NCBI RefSeq assembly: GCF_030758775.1
Contig: NZ_CP132384.1
Span: forward strand, 806,001-870,000
DNA: 64,000 nt
Direction of reading: 5' to 3'
Origin: Bifidobacterium asteroides
Lineage (GTDB): Bacteria > Actinomycetota > Actinomycetes > Actinomycetales > Bifidobacteriaceae
Positions 32,332 through 41,059 of this stretch are shown in pieces. The notes beneath the pieces were generated by a model. The model was not told the origin of the DNA and searched no databases. It saw only the letters and a list, made by a program, of their open reading frames with translations. A program made the position numbers and the translations under genes. How positions within the stretch are numbered: the first letter of the stretch is position 1; the number at the start of each line of letters is the position of its first letter.

Positions 32332-32910
32332 ATGCGGGTACTGGACTTCGATGGCACCATCTACGATGGCGAGAGTCTGCTTGACTTCTACCTGTTCACC
32401 GCCCGCAAGGATCCGCGGGTGCTTCACTACCTGCCGATCGCCCTCTTCTATGCTGTCCGCTACCGTCTGGGCCGGGTCACACTCAAGCAGCTGGACTCGG
32501 CCATGCGCCGGGTGGGCTCGCGCTACCTGCGTCGCCTGACCTCGCGTCCCGGCTTTGACATGGACCGGTTGGTCAACCAATTCTGGGATGCCAACATGCA
32601 CAAGATCATGGATTGGTACACCCCCCAGGCTGACGATGTGGTGGTGACCGCCTCCTTCGATCTGGTGGCGGGGGAGGCCTGCCGCCGACTGGGCATCACC
32701 CGCTGCATCGGCTCCACCCTGGATTTGGAATCCCTGACCGTGGGCTACCTCAACTTCGGGCCTGACAAGCCCCTGCACTTTCAGCGGATCCTGGGCCAGA
32801 AGACGGCCATTGACGCCTTTTACACCGATTCGGCCTTCGATCTGCCCATGATCGATCTGGCGCGGCGTGCCTATATGGTGGAGCATGGCCGGGTCCGTCG
32901 CATCAAATAG
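32332..32910 (+). CDS. HAD superfamily hydrolase (HAD-IB, SerB-like)
   Basis: 192-residue haloacid-dehalogenase-fold phosphatase. Motif I is DFDGTIYDGE with the nucleophile Asp at residue 4. Motif II is VVTASFD. The C-terminal motif is TDSAFDLPMID, supplying the metal-binding acidic residues. The helical cap inserted after motif I matches subclass IB, which includes phosphoserine phosphatase, but the physiological substrate is unknown. GAAAGGA precedes the ATG by 5 bases. It is a single gene followed by a short CCCGCC/GGCGGG hairpin (32927-32948) that may end its transcript. Confidence 0.82.
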   Translation: MRVLDFDGTIYDGESLLDFYLFTARKDPRVLHYLPIALFYAVRYRLGRVTLKQLDSAMRRVGSRYLRRLTSRPGFDMDRLVNQFWDANMHKIMDWYTPQADDVVVTASFDLVAGEACRRLGITRCIGSTLDLESLTVGYLNFGPDKPLHFQRILGQKTAIDAFYTDSAFDLPMIDLARRAYMVEHGRVRRIK

Positions 32911-33030
32911 GTCAACCCTGCCAATTCCCGCCAGGATCCGTCGGCGGGTTCAGCCCCGACCAACCCTGCTATCGTTCTGCTTAGAAGCAAGTGAGCATAA
33001 TGGCATGCTGAGAACGAGGGAGGGCTTCTT

Positions 33031-33744
33031 GTGAAAGAGCCGGCCACGATACTGATTGTCGACGATGACAGGGATCTGGGCGAGATGCTGTCAATAGTGC
33101 TGCAGACGAAGTCCTACAGGCCGGTGACCTGTACGGATGGATCCAGGGCAGTGGAGATATTCCCTACGGTGGAACCTGATCTGGTGCTGCTGGACATCAT
33201 GCTGCCCGGCATGGATGGGATTGGCATCGCCCGGTGGATCAGGTCCAGATCCAATGTCCCCATCATCATGCTGACGGCCAAATCCGATACCAAGAACATC
33301 GTCGAGGGTCTGGAGGCTGGAGCCGATGACTATGTGGTCAAGCCCTTCAGCACCGATGAACTCCTGGCCAGGATTCATGCACGTCTGCGTCCGGTCTCGG
33401 TCCGGGCTGATCAGCAGGGGCAGGAGTCACCGGCCGCCATCCATGGCCTGATAGAGATCAACCGCCAGGAGCACACTGCGGTCAAGCGGGGCAAGCAGCT
33501 TTCCTTGACACCCACGGAGTTCGAGCTGCTTTACGTGCTGGCCTCGCATCCCGGGGAGGTGCTCAGCCGGGGAGAGCTGCTGCGGAAGGTCTGGGATTAC
33601 CAGGATATGGGCGATACCCGTCTGGTCAACGTCCACGTGCAGCGTCTCAGGCAGAAGATCGAAGACGATCCCGAAAATCCCAGAATCATCGAGACGGTTC
33701 GGGGCATCGGTTACAAGTATGCGGCTGAGCAGCCAGGATCATGA
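33031..33744 (+). CDS. mtrA: Response regulator MtrA
   Basis: 237-residue OmpR-class regulator. The receiver domain has Asp11-Asp12 and the phospho-acceptor Asp55 (LLDIMLPG), with the Thr and Lys switch residues in MLTAKSD and YVVKPF. The C-terminal winged helix ends in GDTRLVNVHVQRLRQKIE and RGIGYKY. In actinobacteria MtrA links cell-wall growth, osmotic stress and replication/division. It starts with GTG preceded by GAGGGAGGG. The stop overlaps mtrB (ATGA), giving the conserved mtrA-mtrB-lpqB order. Confidence 0.93.
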   Translation: MKEPATILIVDDDRDLGEMLSIVLQTKSYRPVTCTDGSRAVEIFPTVEPDLVLLDIMLPGMDGIGIARWIRSRSNVPIIMLTAKSDTKNIVEGLEAGADDYVVKPFSTDELLARIHARLRPVSVRADQQGQESPAAIHGLIEINRQEHTAVKRGKQLSLTPTEFELLYVLASHPGEVLSRGELLRKVWDYQDMGDTRLVNVHVQRLRQKIEDDPENPRIIETVRGIGYKYAAEQPGS

Positions 33745-35378
33745 GCAGTCGCACGAGGCACAGGGTGGTGTCTTCCGCAGTCGGGATGTTCCTGCGCAGG
33801 CTCTACAGAGCAGTCAGGAGCTCCCTGCAGATACGAATGGTCCTTCTGGCAACGGTTTCGGCACTGCTGATCGGCGTCGTCTTCATGACAGCCTCCCTGT
33901 ATTCGGTCAGGACCTCCCTCTTGAACCAGGTTCTGCGACAGGCACAGGCCGACTTTGCCGCTGAGCTGGCCAGGGCTCAGGGAGGACTTGACTCCGCAGA
34001 CATCACCGGTGATGAGGGCAGCTATCAGAAACTGGTGGTCAATATGGCAGCCAACGTTCAGAATGAGGGGGCGCCCAACATGGTTGGGGTCTTCATCTGG
34101 CCGGATGACTCCACAGCCCGCAGGTTCGTCCCCGTATCCACTGCCCCGGGAGACAGCGACCTGATCACCCCGGAAATCAGGAATGCCGTCGTCTCGAATG
34201 GCAGCCACTCATACTCGCAGATGATCAACACGGCCGACAAGGGTCAGTACCCGGTCCCGGGCATCGTCATGGGGTCCATGCTGAGGCCGGCCACTACCGG
34301 AGGGATCGAGTTCTATGCCATCTACTCCTTCGCAGACCAGCAGCGCTCCGTGCTCTCCGTGCAGATGGCCCTTCTTGCGGTCAGCGTGGTGACCAGCGTT
34401 GTGATGGGGATCATCGTGTTCCTGGCCCTTCACTCAGTCATCCGTCCGGTGACCAAGGTGGCAGGTGCCGCCAAGGGATTGGCCCAAGGGGAGTCGGACG
34501 TCCGGGTCACCGAGGACCGGACCGATGAGCTGGGCACCCTGCAGCGTTCCTTCAACGTGATGGCTGATTCCATCAATGAGAAGATCGGTCAGCTGGAGGA
34601 GGCCGAAGCCTACCAGCGCAGGTTTGTATCAGATGTCAGCCATGAGCTGCGGACCCCGGTCACCACCATCCGCATGGCCACGGACCTGCTCTTCAAGACT
34701 CGGGACGACCTGGATCCCAGCAAGCGCAGGACCGTGGAATTGCTGGACAAGCAGGTGTCGCGCTTCGCCAGCATGCTTGAGGATCTTCTCGAAATATCCA
34801 GGTACGAGGCTGGCCAGACATCGCTGAATCCGGACCTGTGCGATGCCTGCGGTCTGGTCCGCAACGTGGTCCAGCAGGTCGCCCAGATAGCCAGGACGAA
34901 GGGGGTTGCAGTGAAGGCGCTCCTTCCCGACCACAAGGTGATGATCACCGTCGATGCCAGCCGTTGCACTTCGATTCTGCGCAACCTGGTCAACAATGCC
35001 ATCGATTTCGCCGAGGACGGGCCGGTGCAGCTGCGGCTGGCCGTCTCGGAGCACGCCGTGGTATTCAGTGTGCGCGACTGGGGAACCGGCATTGCGCCCG
35101 AAGACCTGACTCATATATTCGAACGGTTCTGGCGGGCCGATCCGTCGCGGTCTCGATTGACCGGCGGTACAGGTCTGGGGCTGTCGATCGCCTTGGACAA
35201 TACCGACCTCATGCATGGCCTGCTCCAGGTGCGCTCGCAGGTTGGGCAGGGGACCTGGTTCCTGCTGACCCTGCCCAGGGATGTCTCCGAGCAACTGGAT
35301 CAGGGGAGTGCGCCGGTCCGATTCCAGCCTGGCCATGGTCTGGACGTGGAAGGCTTCTTCGAAGAGGCTGCATCATGA
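33741..35378 (+). CDS. mtrB: Sensor histidine kinase MtrB
   Basis: 545-residue membrane kinase. The first membrane segment is at about residues 33-53, an extracytoplasmic sensing region follows to about 205, and a second membrane segment is at about 207-230. A HAMP domain (231-283) leads to the H-box SDVSHELRTPVTT with His301. ATP-binding motifs are RNLVNNAIDFA (N box), DWGTGI and GGTGLGLSIA. It phosphorylates MtrA. Start and stop overlap both neighbours by four bases, so the three genes are translationally coupled. Confidence 0.94.
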   Translation: MSSRTRHRVVSSAVGMFLRRLYRAVRSSLQIRMVLLATVSALLIGVVFMTASLYSVRTSLLNQVLRQAQADFAAELARAQGGLDSADITGDEGSYQKLVVNMAANVQNEGAPNMVGVFIWPDDSTARRFVPVSTAPGDSDLITPEIRNAVVSNGSHSYSQMINTADKGQYPVPGIVMGSMLRPATTGGIEFYAIYSFADQQRSVLSVQMALLAVSVVTSVVMGIIVFLALHSVIRPVTKVAGAAKGLAQGESDVRVTEDRTDELGTLQRSFNVMADSINEKIGQLEEAEAYQRRFVSDVSHELRTPVTTIRMATDLLFKTRDDLDPSKRRTVELLDKQVSRFASMLEDLLEISRYEAGQTSLNPDLCDACGLVRNVVQQVAQIARTKGVAVKALLPDHKVMITVDASRCTSILRNLVNNAIDFAEDGPVQLRLAVSEHAVVFSVRDWGTGIAPEDLTHIFERFWRADPSRSRLTGGTGLGLSIALDNTDLMHGLLQVRSQVGQGTWFLLTLPRDVSEQLDQGSAPVRFQPGHGLDVEGFFEEAAS

Positions 35379-37123
35379 GCATTTTCAGACCGTCACGCTG
35401 GCCAAGAGCCTTTCGCCCTGTGCGGATGCTGGGGCTGTGTGTGGCCATGGTGGCTGCTCTGGTCGCAGGAGGCTGCGCCAATCCATTCGGGCTGCCGACC
35501 TCAGGGTCGGTCCGTCAGCTCAGTCCCATCGAGAATCAGCCCCATCGCGTCTTCTCCTCCCCGGAGGGTCCTGTGGACGGAGCCGTGCCAGAGAGCATTG
35601 TCAAGGGCTTCCTGGCGGCTCTGCCTACCGGCATTCAAAGCGATGGCTTTGCTGTCGCCAAGTCCTACATGACCAAGCGGGCCTTTGCGGGATGGGATTT
35701 CAATGCATCCGTCTCGATCTATAAGGGTTCCCCTGTCTATGACCGCGTGGATGACGAGGGCAGCGGGAAGAGGACTGCCCTTGACCTGACCACCGAGTGC
35801 ATTGGCTCCTTGGACGCCCATGGAATATTCTCCGTCACCGAACAGGACTGCGGCTCAGGGTACAGGACCGAACGGTTTGAGCTCGCTAAAGTGCGCGGCC
35901 AATGGCGGATCAGCAAGGCCCCGGCGGGGATAGTGATCTCTTCGGATGATTTCATGCAGGTCTACCGTCAGGTCGTCATCTATCAGTTCCCCTTGGCCAA
36001 GGGTGTGCCTGTTCCCGACAACCGCTGGTTCGGCTGGCGAAACTGGAGGACCCTGGCCCTTAAGGAACTGCTGAAGGGCCCTCCGGCCTGGCTGCGGGAT
36101 TCCGTGACGAACTTCAACACCGCCAAGGTCTCCCTGGCAGTCGATGCGGTGCAGCAGGTCAAGGGACGCATGGAAATCAGGGTAAGCAGCTCCTTCGCCT
36201 CCCTGAGCAGCGAAAACAGGGCCATGCTGGTCCATCAAATGCGGATGCTCTTGGGCGACGGCAATGGCGAGTTTGATCTGCGGGTGGTCGATGCGTCAGG
36301 GATTGACTACTCCCACGCGGATGACGACCTGACCATAGCTTCAGGGCAGACTTCCAACCGCATCTACAGTCTGGGCAGCAGCGGGGTGGTAGGTTTCAAC
36401 TCCTCGAACCTGATCAGGGTCGGTCAGCCTCCCGTCTTTCATGAGCCCAGGGGGCTGGTCTTTTCCTCCAACGGCGGTGCGCTGCTGTCTGATCAGGGCC
36501 AGGTGACCTGTCTGAAACCCGATGCTTCATCCTGCGGAAAACTGTTTGCCGGCACACCCATTACCGCCATAGCCGGCAGTTTCACCGATGAGGTTTGGGC
36601 TGTCAGGCAGAGTGATTCCGCCATCCTGGTCGACGCAGGCAAGCCGGGTGCCTTGGAATTCGCCCTGCCCTGGCTGCATGGGCGGCGTGTGGTCGCCCTG
36701 ACTGTGGCACCTGAGGGGCAGCGTCTATGCCTGGTGCTCGAAGATGGTTCGCAGGGTATGAACACCCTGGTCATGCTGGGTATTGTCCGAGGCGAGAATC
36801 AGCGGCCGAAGGGCTTGAGCGACCAGATCCAGGTCATCGCCCGACATCGGTATATCAGGGCCTTGACCTTCTACAACGACGACACCCTGGTCTACAAGGA
36901 TGGCGACATGGATGCGGGCGGCCATTCCCAGATCGCCCCTGGCCCGGAGACGATCCAGCATTTGCCGGCCGGAACCACAGGCTTGGCTGCAGGGCAGGTC
37001 AATCAGATGCAGAGCCTGATCGCCCTGGACCGTTCGGGCATCGTTCACTGCCTTTCCGGAGCCCTGGAGGGCATGTGGTACATCATTGATTCCCAGGTGG
37101 ATACGGTTACCAGCGGCAGGTGA
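35375..37123 (+). CDS. lpqB: Lipoprotein LpqB
   Basis: 582-residue lipoprotein. The signal peptide ends in lipobox VAGGC with Cys34 as the lipidation site, followed by a GerMN-like region and a C-terminal beta-propeller-like LpqB domain. LpqB is reported to modulate MtrAB signalling from outside the membrane. ATG 35375 overlaps the mtrB stop (ATGA). The open frame extends far upstream to 34838, but that part lies inside mtrB and is spurious. The stop at 37121-37123 is followed by the fru promoter region. Confidence 0.93.
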   Translation: MSIFRPSRWPRAFRPVRMLGLCVAMVAALVAGGCANPFGLPTSGSVRQLSPIENQPHRVFSSPEGPVDGAVPESIVKGFLAALPTGIQSDGFAVAKSYMTKRAFAGWDFNASVSIYKGSPVYDRVDDEGSGKRTALDLTTECIGSLDAHGIFSVTEQDCGSGYRTERFELAKVRGQWRISKAPAGIVISSDDFMQVYRQVVIYQFPLAKGVPVPDNRWFGWRNWRTLALKELLKGPPAWLRDSVTNFNTAKVSLAVDAVQQVKGRMEIRVSSSFASLSSENRAMLVHQMRMLLGDGNGEFDLRVVDASGIDYSHADDDLTIASGQTSNRIYSLGSSGVVGFNSSNLIRVGQPPVFHEPRGLVFSSNGGALLSDQGQVTCLKPDASSCGKLFAGTPITAIAGSFTDEVWAVRQSDSAILVDAGKPGALEFALPWLHGRRVVALTVAPEGQRLCLVLEDGSQGMNTLVMLGIVRGENQRPKGLSDQIQVIARHRYIRALTFYNDDTLVYKDGDMDAGGHSQIAPGPETIQHLPAGTTGLAAGQVNQMQSLIALDRSGIVHCLSGALEGMWYIIDSQVDTVTSGR

Positions 37124-37214
37124 CAATCACCGGGATGGGTGGGACCGGCTGCGGCTCGGCTGCAGCTTGGCTGTCGGTGTGGTTGAACTGTTATCGATTT
37201 GTTATCACTGCGCC

Positions 37215-37271
37215 TTGAGCTCGGCAAGAGGAAAAACGATACTGAAAATCGTGGATGTCATCATCGATGAT
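37215..37271 (+). promoter_or_regulatory. fru operon promoter and candidate LacI-type operator
   Basis: TTGAGC (37215-37220), a 17-base spacer and GATACT (37238-37243) form a plausible sigma-70-type promoter. Its start point would fall near 37250. A perfect 12-base palindrome with a central CG, ATCATCGATGAT, lies at 37260-37271, about 10 bases downstream. CG-centred palindromes are typical of LacI-family sites, and a repressor there would block transcription. The regulator gene is not in the window. A Shine-Dalgarno AAGGAGG follows before fruE. Confidence 0.5.
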
Positions 37272-37315
37272 CATAATGCTGTGGCTTCGATGCTGACTAC
37301 TCAAGGAGGAGAACA

Positions 37316-38290
37316 ATGAATACAGTACTGAAGAAGGCGCTGACCATCGCCACGGCCTCGGCTGCGGTCTTGGCCATGGGAGCTTGCGGCTCTTCCGGAT
37401 CCAGCTCCAGCAAGGGCGGCGACAAGCAGAAGACCATCGGATTCGTTGCTGTAGGCCCTGAGGGCGGCTTCCGCACGGCCAACGAGAACGATCTGAAGAA
37501 GGCCTTCAAGAATGCCGGATTCAACATGATCTATTCGCCGACCCAGAACAACGATCAGCAGAAGCAGATCCAGGCCTTCAACAAGTTCGTCAACGACGAG
37601 GTTGATGCCATCGTCCTGTCCTCCACCGAGGACAGCGGATGGGATGAGTCGCTGAAGAAGGCCAAGGAGGCCGAGATCCCGGTCTTCCTGGTCGACCGCA
37701 ACGTGCAGACCAAGGACGAAAGCCTGGTCGCCTCCCACATCGGACCTTCCAACGAGTGGGCAGGGCAGCAGGCGGCAGAGTTCGTCAACAAGAACTTCCC
37801 CGATGGAGCCAATGGCCTGATTCTGGAGGGCCCTGCTGGCCTGTCGGTGGTCAAGGACCGCCAGAAGGGCTGGGATTCCAAGATCGGTGGCAACATCAAG
37901 GTTCTGGAGAGCCAGTCGGCCAACTGGTCCACTGACGAGGCCAAGACCGTCACCGCCGGACTGCTGGACAAGTACAAGAGCCAGAATGTCCAGTTCATCT
38001 TCTCGCAGAACGACGAGATGGGCCTGGGCGCTGCACAGGCTGTCGATGCCGCAGGTCTTAAGGGCAAGGTCAAGATCATCACCATCGATGGCACCAAGCC
38101 TGCTCTGAAGGCACTGATCGACGGCGATCTGTCGCTGGTGATCGAGTACAACCCGCTCTTCGGCGAAACGACCGCCAAGACCGTCAAGGATTACCTGGAC
38201 GGCAAGAAGGTCAAGAAGAACATCGTCATTGATTCGAAGGTCTTCACCGCCGACGAGGCCAAGAAGGTCATCGATTCCAGAGCGTACTGA
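37316..38290 (+). CDS. fruE: Sugar ABC transporter substrate-binding lipoprotein (FruE-like)
   Basis: 324-residue periplasmic-binding-protein-like I lipoprotein with lipobox AMGAC (Cys24). The fold resembles ribose/galactofuranose binders: KTIGFVAVGPEGGFRTAN at the start, IFSQNDEMGLGAAQAV and IDGTKPALKALIDGDL later. With the downstream dual ATPase and two permeases it matches FruEKFG, the fructose importer described in Bifidobacterium longum; fructose or a related pentose/hexose is therefore inferred. AAGGAGGAG precedes the ATG. A terminator separates it from fruK, which should raise its level relative to the membrane subunits. Confidence 0.88.
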   Translation: MNTVLKKALTIATASAAVLAMGACGSSGSSSSKGGDKQKTIGFVAVGPEGGFRTANENDLKKAFKNAGFNMIYSPTQNNDQQKQIQAFNKFVNDEVDAIVLSSTEDSGWDESLKKAKEAEIPVFLVDRNVQTKDESLVASHIGPSNEWAGQQAAEFVNKNFPDGANGLILEGPAGLSVVKDRQKGWDSKIGGNIKVLESQSANWSTDEAKTVTAGLLDKYKSQNVQFIFSQNDEMGLGAAQAVDAAGLKGKVKIITIDGTKPALKALIDGDLSLVIEYNPLFGETTAKTVKDYLDGKKVKKNIVIDSKVFTADEAKKVIDSRAY

Positions 38291-38319
38291 TCTATCGCTG
38301 ATCGCGTAGGACGCACAGG

Positions 38320-38356
38320 ACGGCGCACCCGGGAAGGTTGCGGTACGCCGTTTTTT
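38320..38356 (+). terminator. Intrinsic terminator between fruE and fruK
   Basis: ACGGCG pairs with CGCCGT, and ACC with GGT across one mismatch. A run of six T residues (38351-38356) follows directly. It sits 30 bases after the fruE stop and 70 bases before fruK, so it probably acts as a partial terminator giving excess binding protein. Confidence 0.7.
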
Positions 38357-38426
38357 ATGGGCGGGAAAGGGTCTTTGGGCCGCGGTACCGCCCCCCGATC
38401 AGCATTCAGTTTGATGAGGCAAGACA

Positions 38427-39983
38427 ATGACAAAAGAAGCACCCTTGGTCTCCATGAAGGGAATCAGCATTGAATTCCCTGGTGTCAAGGCGCTCGACAA
38501 TGTCGATCTGCGTCTGTTCCCCGGTGAGGTCCATGCCCTCATGGGGGAGAACGGCGCAGGCAAATCGACCATGATCAAGGCGCTCACCGGGGTATACAAA
38601 ATCAACGCGGGAACCATCACCGTCAACGGCCAAAACAGGATTTTCAACGGCACAGCCGATGCGCAGAACGCCGGCATCGCCACGGTCTACCAGGAAGTCA
38701 ACCTGTGCACCAATCTGAGCGTGGGCGAAAACGTCATGCTCGGGCACGAGGTGAGGGGGCACCTGGGCATCAACTGGCGCAAGACCCATGAGGCGGCCAA
38801 AGGCTTTCTGGCCCAGATGGGCCTGACGGATCTGGATCCCCACACTCCGCTCAATGAGATATCCATAGCCATGCAGCAACTGGTGGCCATCGCCAGGGCC
38901 ATGGTCATCGATGCCAAGGTCCTGATCCTGGATGAGCCGACATCTTCGCTGGATGCCAATGAGGTTCAGGATCTGTTCCGGATCATGCGCAAGGTCAGGG
39001 ACCGGGGCATCGCCATACTGTTCGTTTCCCACTTCCTGGACCAGGTCTACGAGATCGCCGACAGAATGACCATTCTGCGCAATGGCAAATTCGTCGAGGA
39101 GACCATGGTCAAGGACATGCCGCGCGATGTCCTTATTACCAAGATGATCGGCAAGAACGCCGATGAGCTCTCGCTGATCGGCACCAAGTCGAGGAAAGAG
39201 ACATCCCAAGCCGCAACAGACCGGCCTCTGGCCAGCGTCCGCGGCTTCGGCAGAAAGGGCAGCATCTACCCCTTCGACATGGATCTTTTCAAGGGCAAGA
39301 TCATGGGACTGGCCGGCCTGCTGGGTTCCGGCAGAACCGAAATCGGCCGCCTGCTCTTCGGCGCAGACAAGCCCGACAAGGGTACCTACACCTTTGATGG
39401 GAAGAAGATCTCCATCGACAGCCCAGCCAACGCCCTGAAGAACAAGATTGCCTACTCTACGGAGAACAGAAGGGATGAGGGCATCATCGGCGACCTGACG
39501 GTCAGGGAGAACATCATCCTGGCCCTCCAGGCCACCCGGGGCATGTTCAGGCCAATCCCCAGGAAGGAGGCTGATCGGATAGTCGACAAGTACATCAAGG
39601 AGCTCAATGTTCGCCCGGCCGATCCCGACAGGCTGATCAAGAACCTTTCAGGAGGAAACCAGCAGAAGGTCCTGCTGGCCAGGTGGCTGGCCACGGATCC
39701 CGAGCTGCTGATCCTGGACGAACCGACCAGGGGAATCGACATCGGCGCCAAGGCGGAGATCCAGCAGACGGTGCTGGATCTGGCCGCTCAGGGCATGAGC
39801 GTGGTCTTCATCTCCTCTGAGCTTGATGAGGTCGTCCGCCTCTCCGATCAGATAACCGTCCTCAAGGACCGTCACAAGATCGACCTGATGGACAACGATG
39901 ACACGGTTTCCCAGCAGACCATCGTGGAAGACATAGCCAACACCTCGGTCTCCGGACAATCTCAAGGAAAGGAGGAAAGATGA
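38427..39983 (+). CDS. fruK: Sugar ABC transporter, dual ATP-binding protein (FruK-like)
   Basis: 518-residue carbohydrate ABC ATPase (RbsA/MglA type) with two nucleotide-binding domains. The first has a canonical Walker A GENGAGKST and Walker B VLILDEPTSSLD. The second has the usual degenerate Walker A GLLGSGRTEIG with an intact NLSGGNQQKVLLARWL signature and LLILDEPTRGID. This asymmetry is normal for the family. It energises import through FruF and FruG. Its stop overlaps the fruF start by four bases. Confidence 0.93.
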   Translation: MTKEAPLVSMKGISIEFPGVKALDNVDLRLFPGEVHALMGENGAGKSTMIKALTGVYKINAGTITVNGQNRIFNGTADAQNAGIATVYQEVNLCTNLSVGENVMLGHEVRGHLGINWRKTHEAAKGFLAQMGLTDLDPHTPLNEISIAMQQLVAIARAMVIDAKVLILDEPTSSLDANEVQDLFRIMRKVRDRGIAILFVSHFLDQVYEIADRMTILRNGKFVEETMVKDMPRDVLITKMIGKNADELSLIGTKSRKETSQAATDRPLASVRGFGRKGSIYPFDMDLFKGKIMGLAGLLGSGRTEIGRLLFGADKPDKGTYTFDGKKISIDSPANALKNKIAYSTENRRDEGIIGDLTVRENIILALQATRGMFRPIPRKEADRIVDKYIKELNVRPADPDRLIKNLSGGNQQKVLLARWLATDPELLILDEPTRGIDIGAKAEIQQTVLDLAAQGMSVVFISSELDEVVRLSDQITVLKDRHKIDLMDNDDTVSQQTIVEDIANTSVSGQSQGKEER

Positions 39984-41059
39984 GCAAGCCCGCCAAGCAG
40001 CAATCGGAGGATGAAGGTCCATCCTTCCTGCGCCGTATATTCGGCAATCAGCTGATTTGGAGCGTGGTCGCCTTCCTCGCGCTGATTGTGGTCTGCACCC
40101 TAGTGGATCATTCCTTCCTCAGCCTGTCATACAATCCGCGCACAGGCGGCCTGGCAGGACCCCTGATCACCATGATCCAGGAGTCTGCGCGATACCTGAT
40201 GATCGCCACCGGCATGACCCTGGTCATCTCGACCTCGGGCATCGACCTTTCGGTCGGCTCGCTCATGGCCGTGGCCGGAGCTGCAGCCATGCAGATGCTG
40301 ATCAACGGGGTGAACGTCTGGATGGCCATTCTGATTTCCCTGGCCGTAGGTCTGGTTCTGGGCTGCATCAACGGCGCCTTGGTCTCCATTCTGGGACTCC
40401 AGCCCTTCATCACCACGCTGATCATGATGCTGGCAGGCAGGGGACTGGCCAAGGTCATCACCAATGGGCAGAATGCCGACGCTTCAGGCGTGGCCGGCAG
40501 CGGACCGTTGCGCTGGATGGCCAATGGCTTCATTCTGGGAATCCCGGCCAATTTTGTCATAGCCGTGATCATCGTCTGCCTTGTCGGTCTTCTGATGAGG
40601 AAGACGGCAGCCGGCATGATGATCGAGTCGGTGGGCATCAACCAGGAAGCCAGCCGAATGACCGGCATCAAGCCCCGTCGGATCCTCTTCCTGGTCTACG
40701 CCATCTCGGGTCTGCTGGCCGCTGTGGCAGGGCTGTTCGCGACTGCTTCAGTGATGAGGGTCGATGTGGTCAAGACCGGTCAGGACCTGGAGATGTACGC
40801 CATTCTGGCTGTGGTCATTGGAGGCACCTCCCTGCTGGGCGGCAAGTTCTCGCTGCTGGGAAGCGCTTTCGGCGCCGTGATCATTGCGATGATCCGCAAG
40901 ACCATCATCACCCTGGGCATTGATTCAGCCGCCACGCCAGCCTTCTTCGCCGTGGTGGTCATCATCATCTGCGTCATGCAGGCGCCCAAGGTGCACAACG
41001 CGGTCGCTGAGTTCAAACGCAGGCGTGCCATGAGGCAGTCTGCAGAGGTGGTGGCATGA
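39980..41059 (+). CDS. fruF: Sugar ABC transporter permease (FruF-like)
   Basis: 359-residue permease of the RbsC/YtfT family with about eight to ten membrane segments. It carries the family hallmark ISTSGIDLSVGSLMA and later AVVIGGTSLLGGKFSLLGSA. The N-terminal 25 residues are polar. It forms the membrane channel with FruG. Start overlaps fruK (ATGA) with GGAAAGGAGG upstream; the stop overlaps fruG in the same way. Confidence 0.92.
   Translation: MSKPAKQQSEDEGPSFLRRIFGNQLIWSVVAFLALIVVCTLVDHSFLSLSYNPRTGGLAGPLITMIQESARYLMIATGMTLVISTSGIDLSVGSLMAVAGAAAMQMLINGVNVWMAILISLAVGLVLGCINGALVSILGLQPFITTLIMMLAGRGLAKVITNGQNADASGVAGSGPLRWMANGFILGIPANFVIAVIIVCLVGLLMRKTAAGMMIESVGINQEASRMTGIKPRRILFLVYAISGLLAAVAGLFATASVMRVDVVKTGQDLEMYAILAVVIGGTSLLGGKFSLLGSAFGAVIIAMIRKTIITLGIDSAATPAFFAVVVIIICVMQAPKVHNAVAEFKRRRAMRQSAEVVA

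Noticed and set aside
37236-37252. ACGAT-N7-ATCGT as a fru operator
   Set aside because: The half-sites are short and separated, unlike LacI sites; the CG-centred palindrome at 37260 is better.
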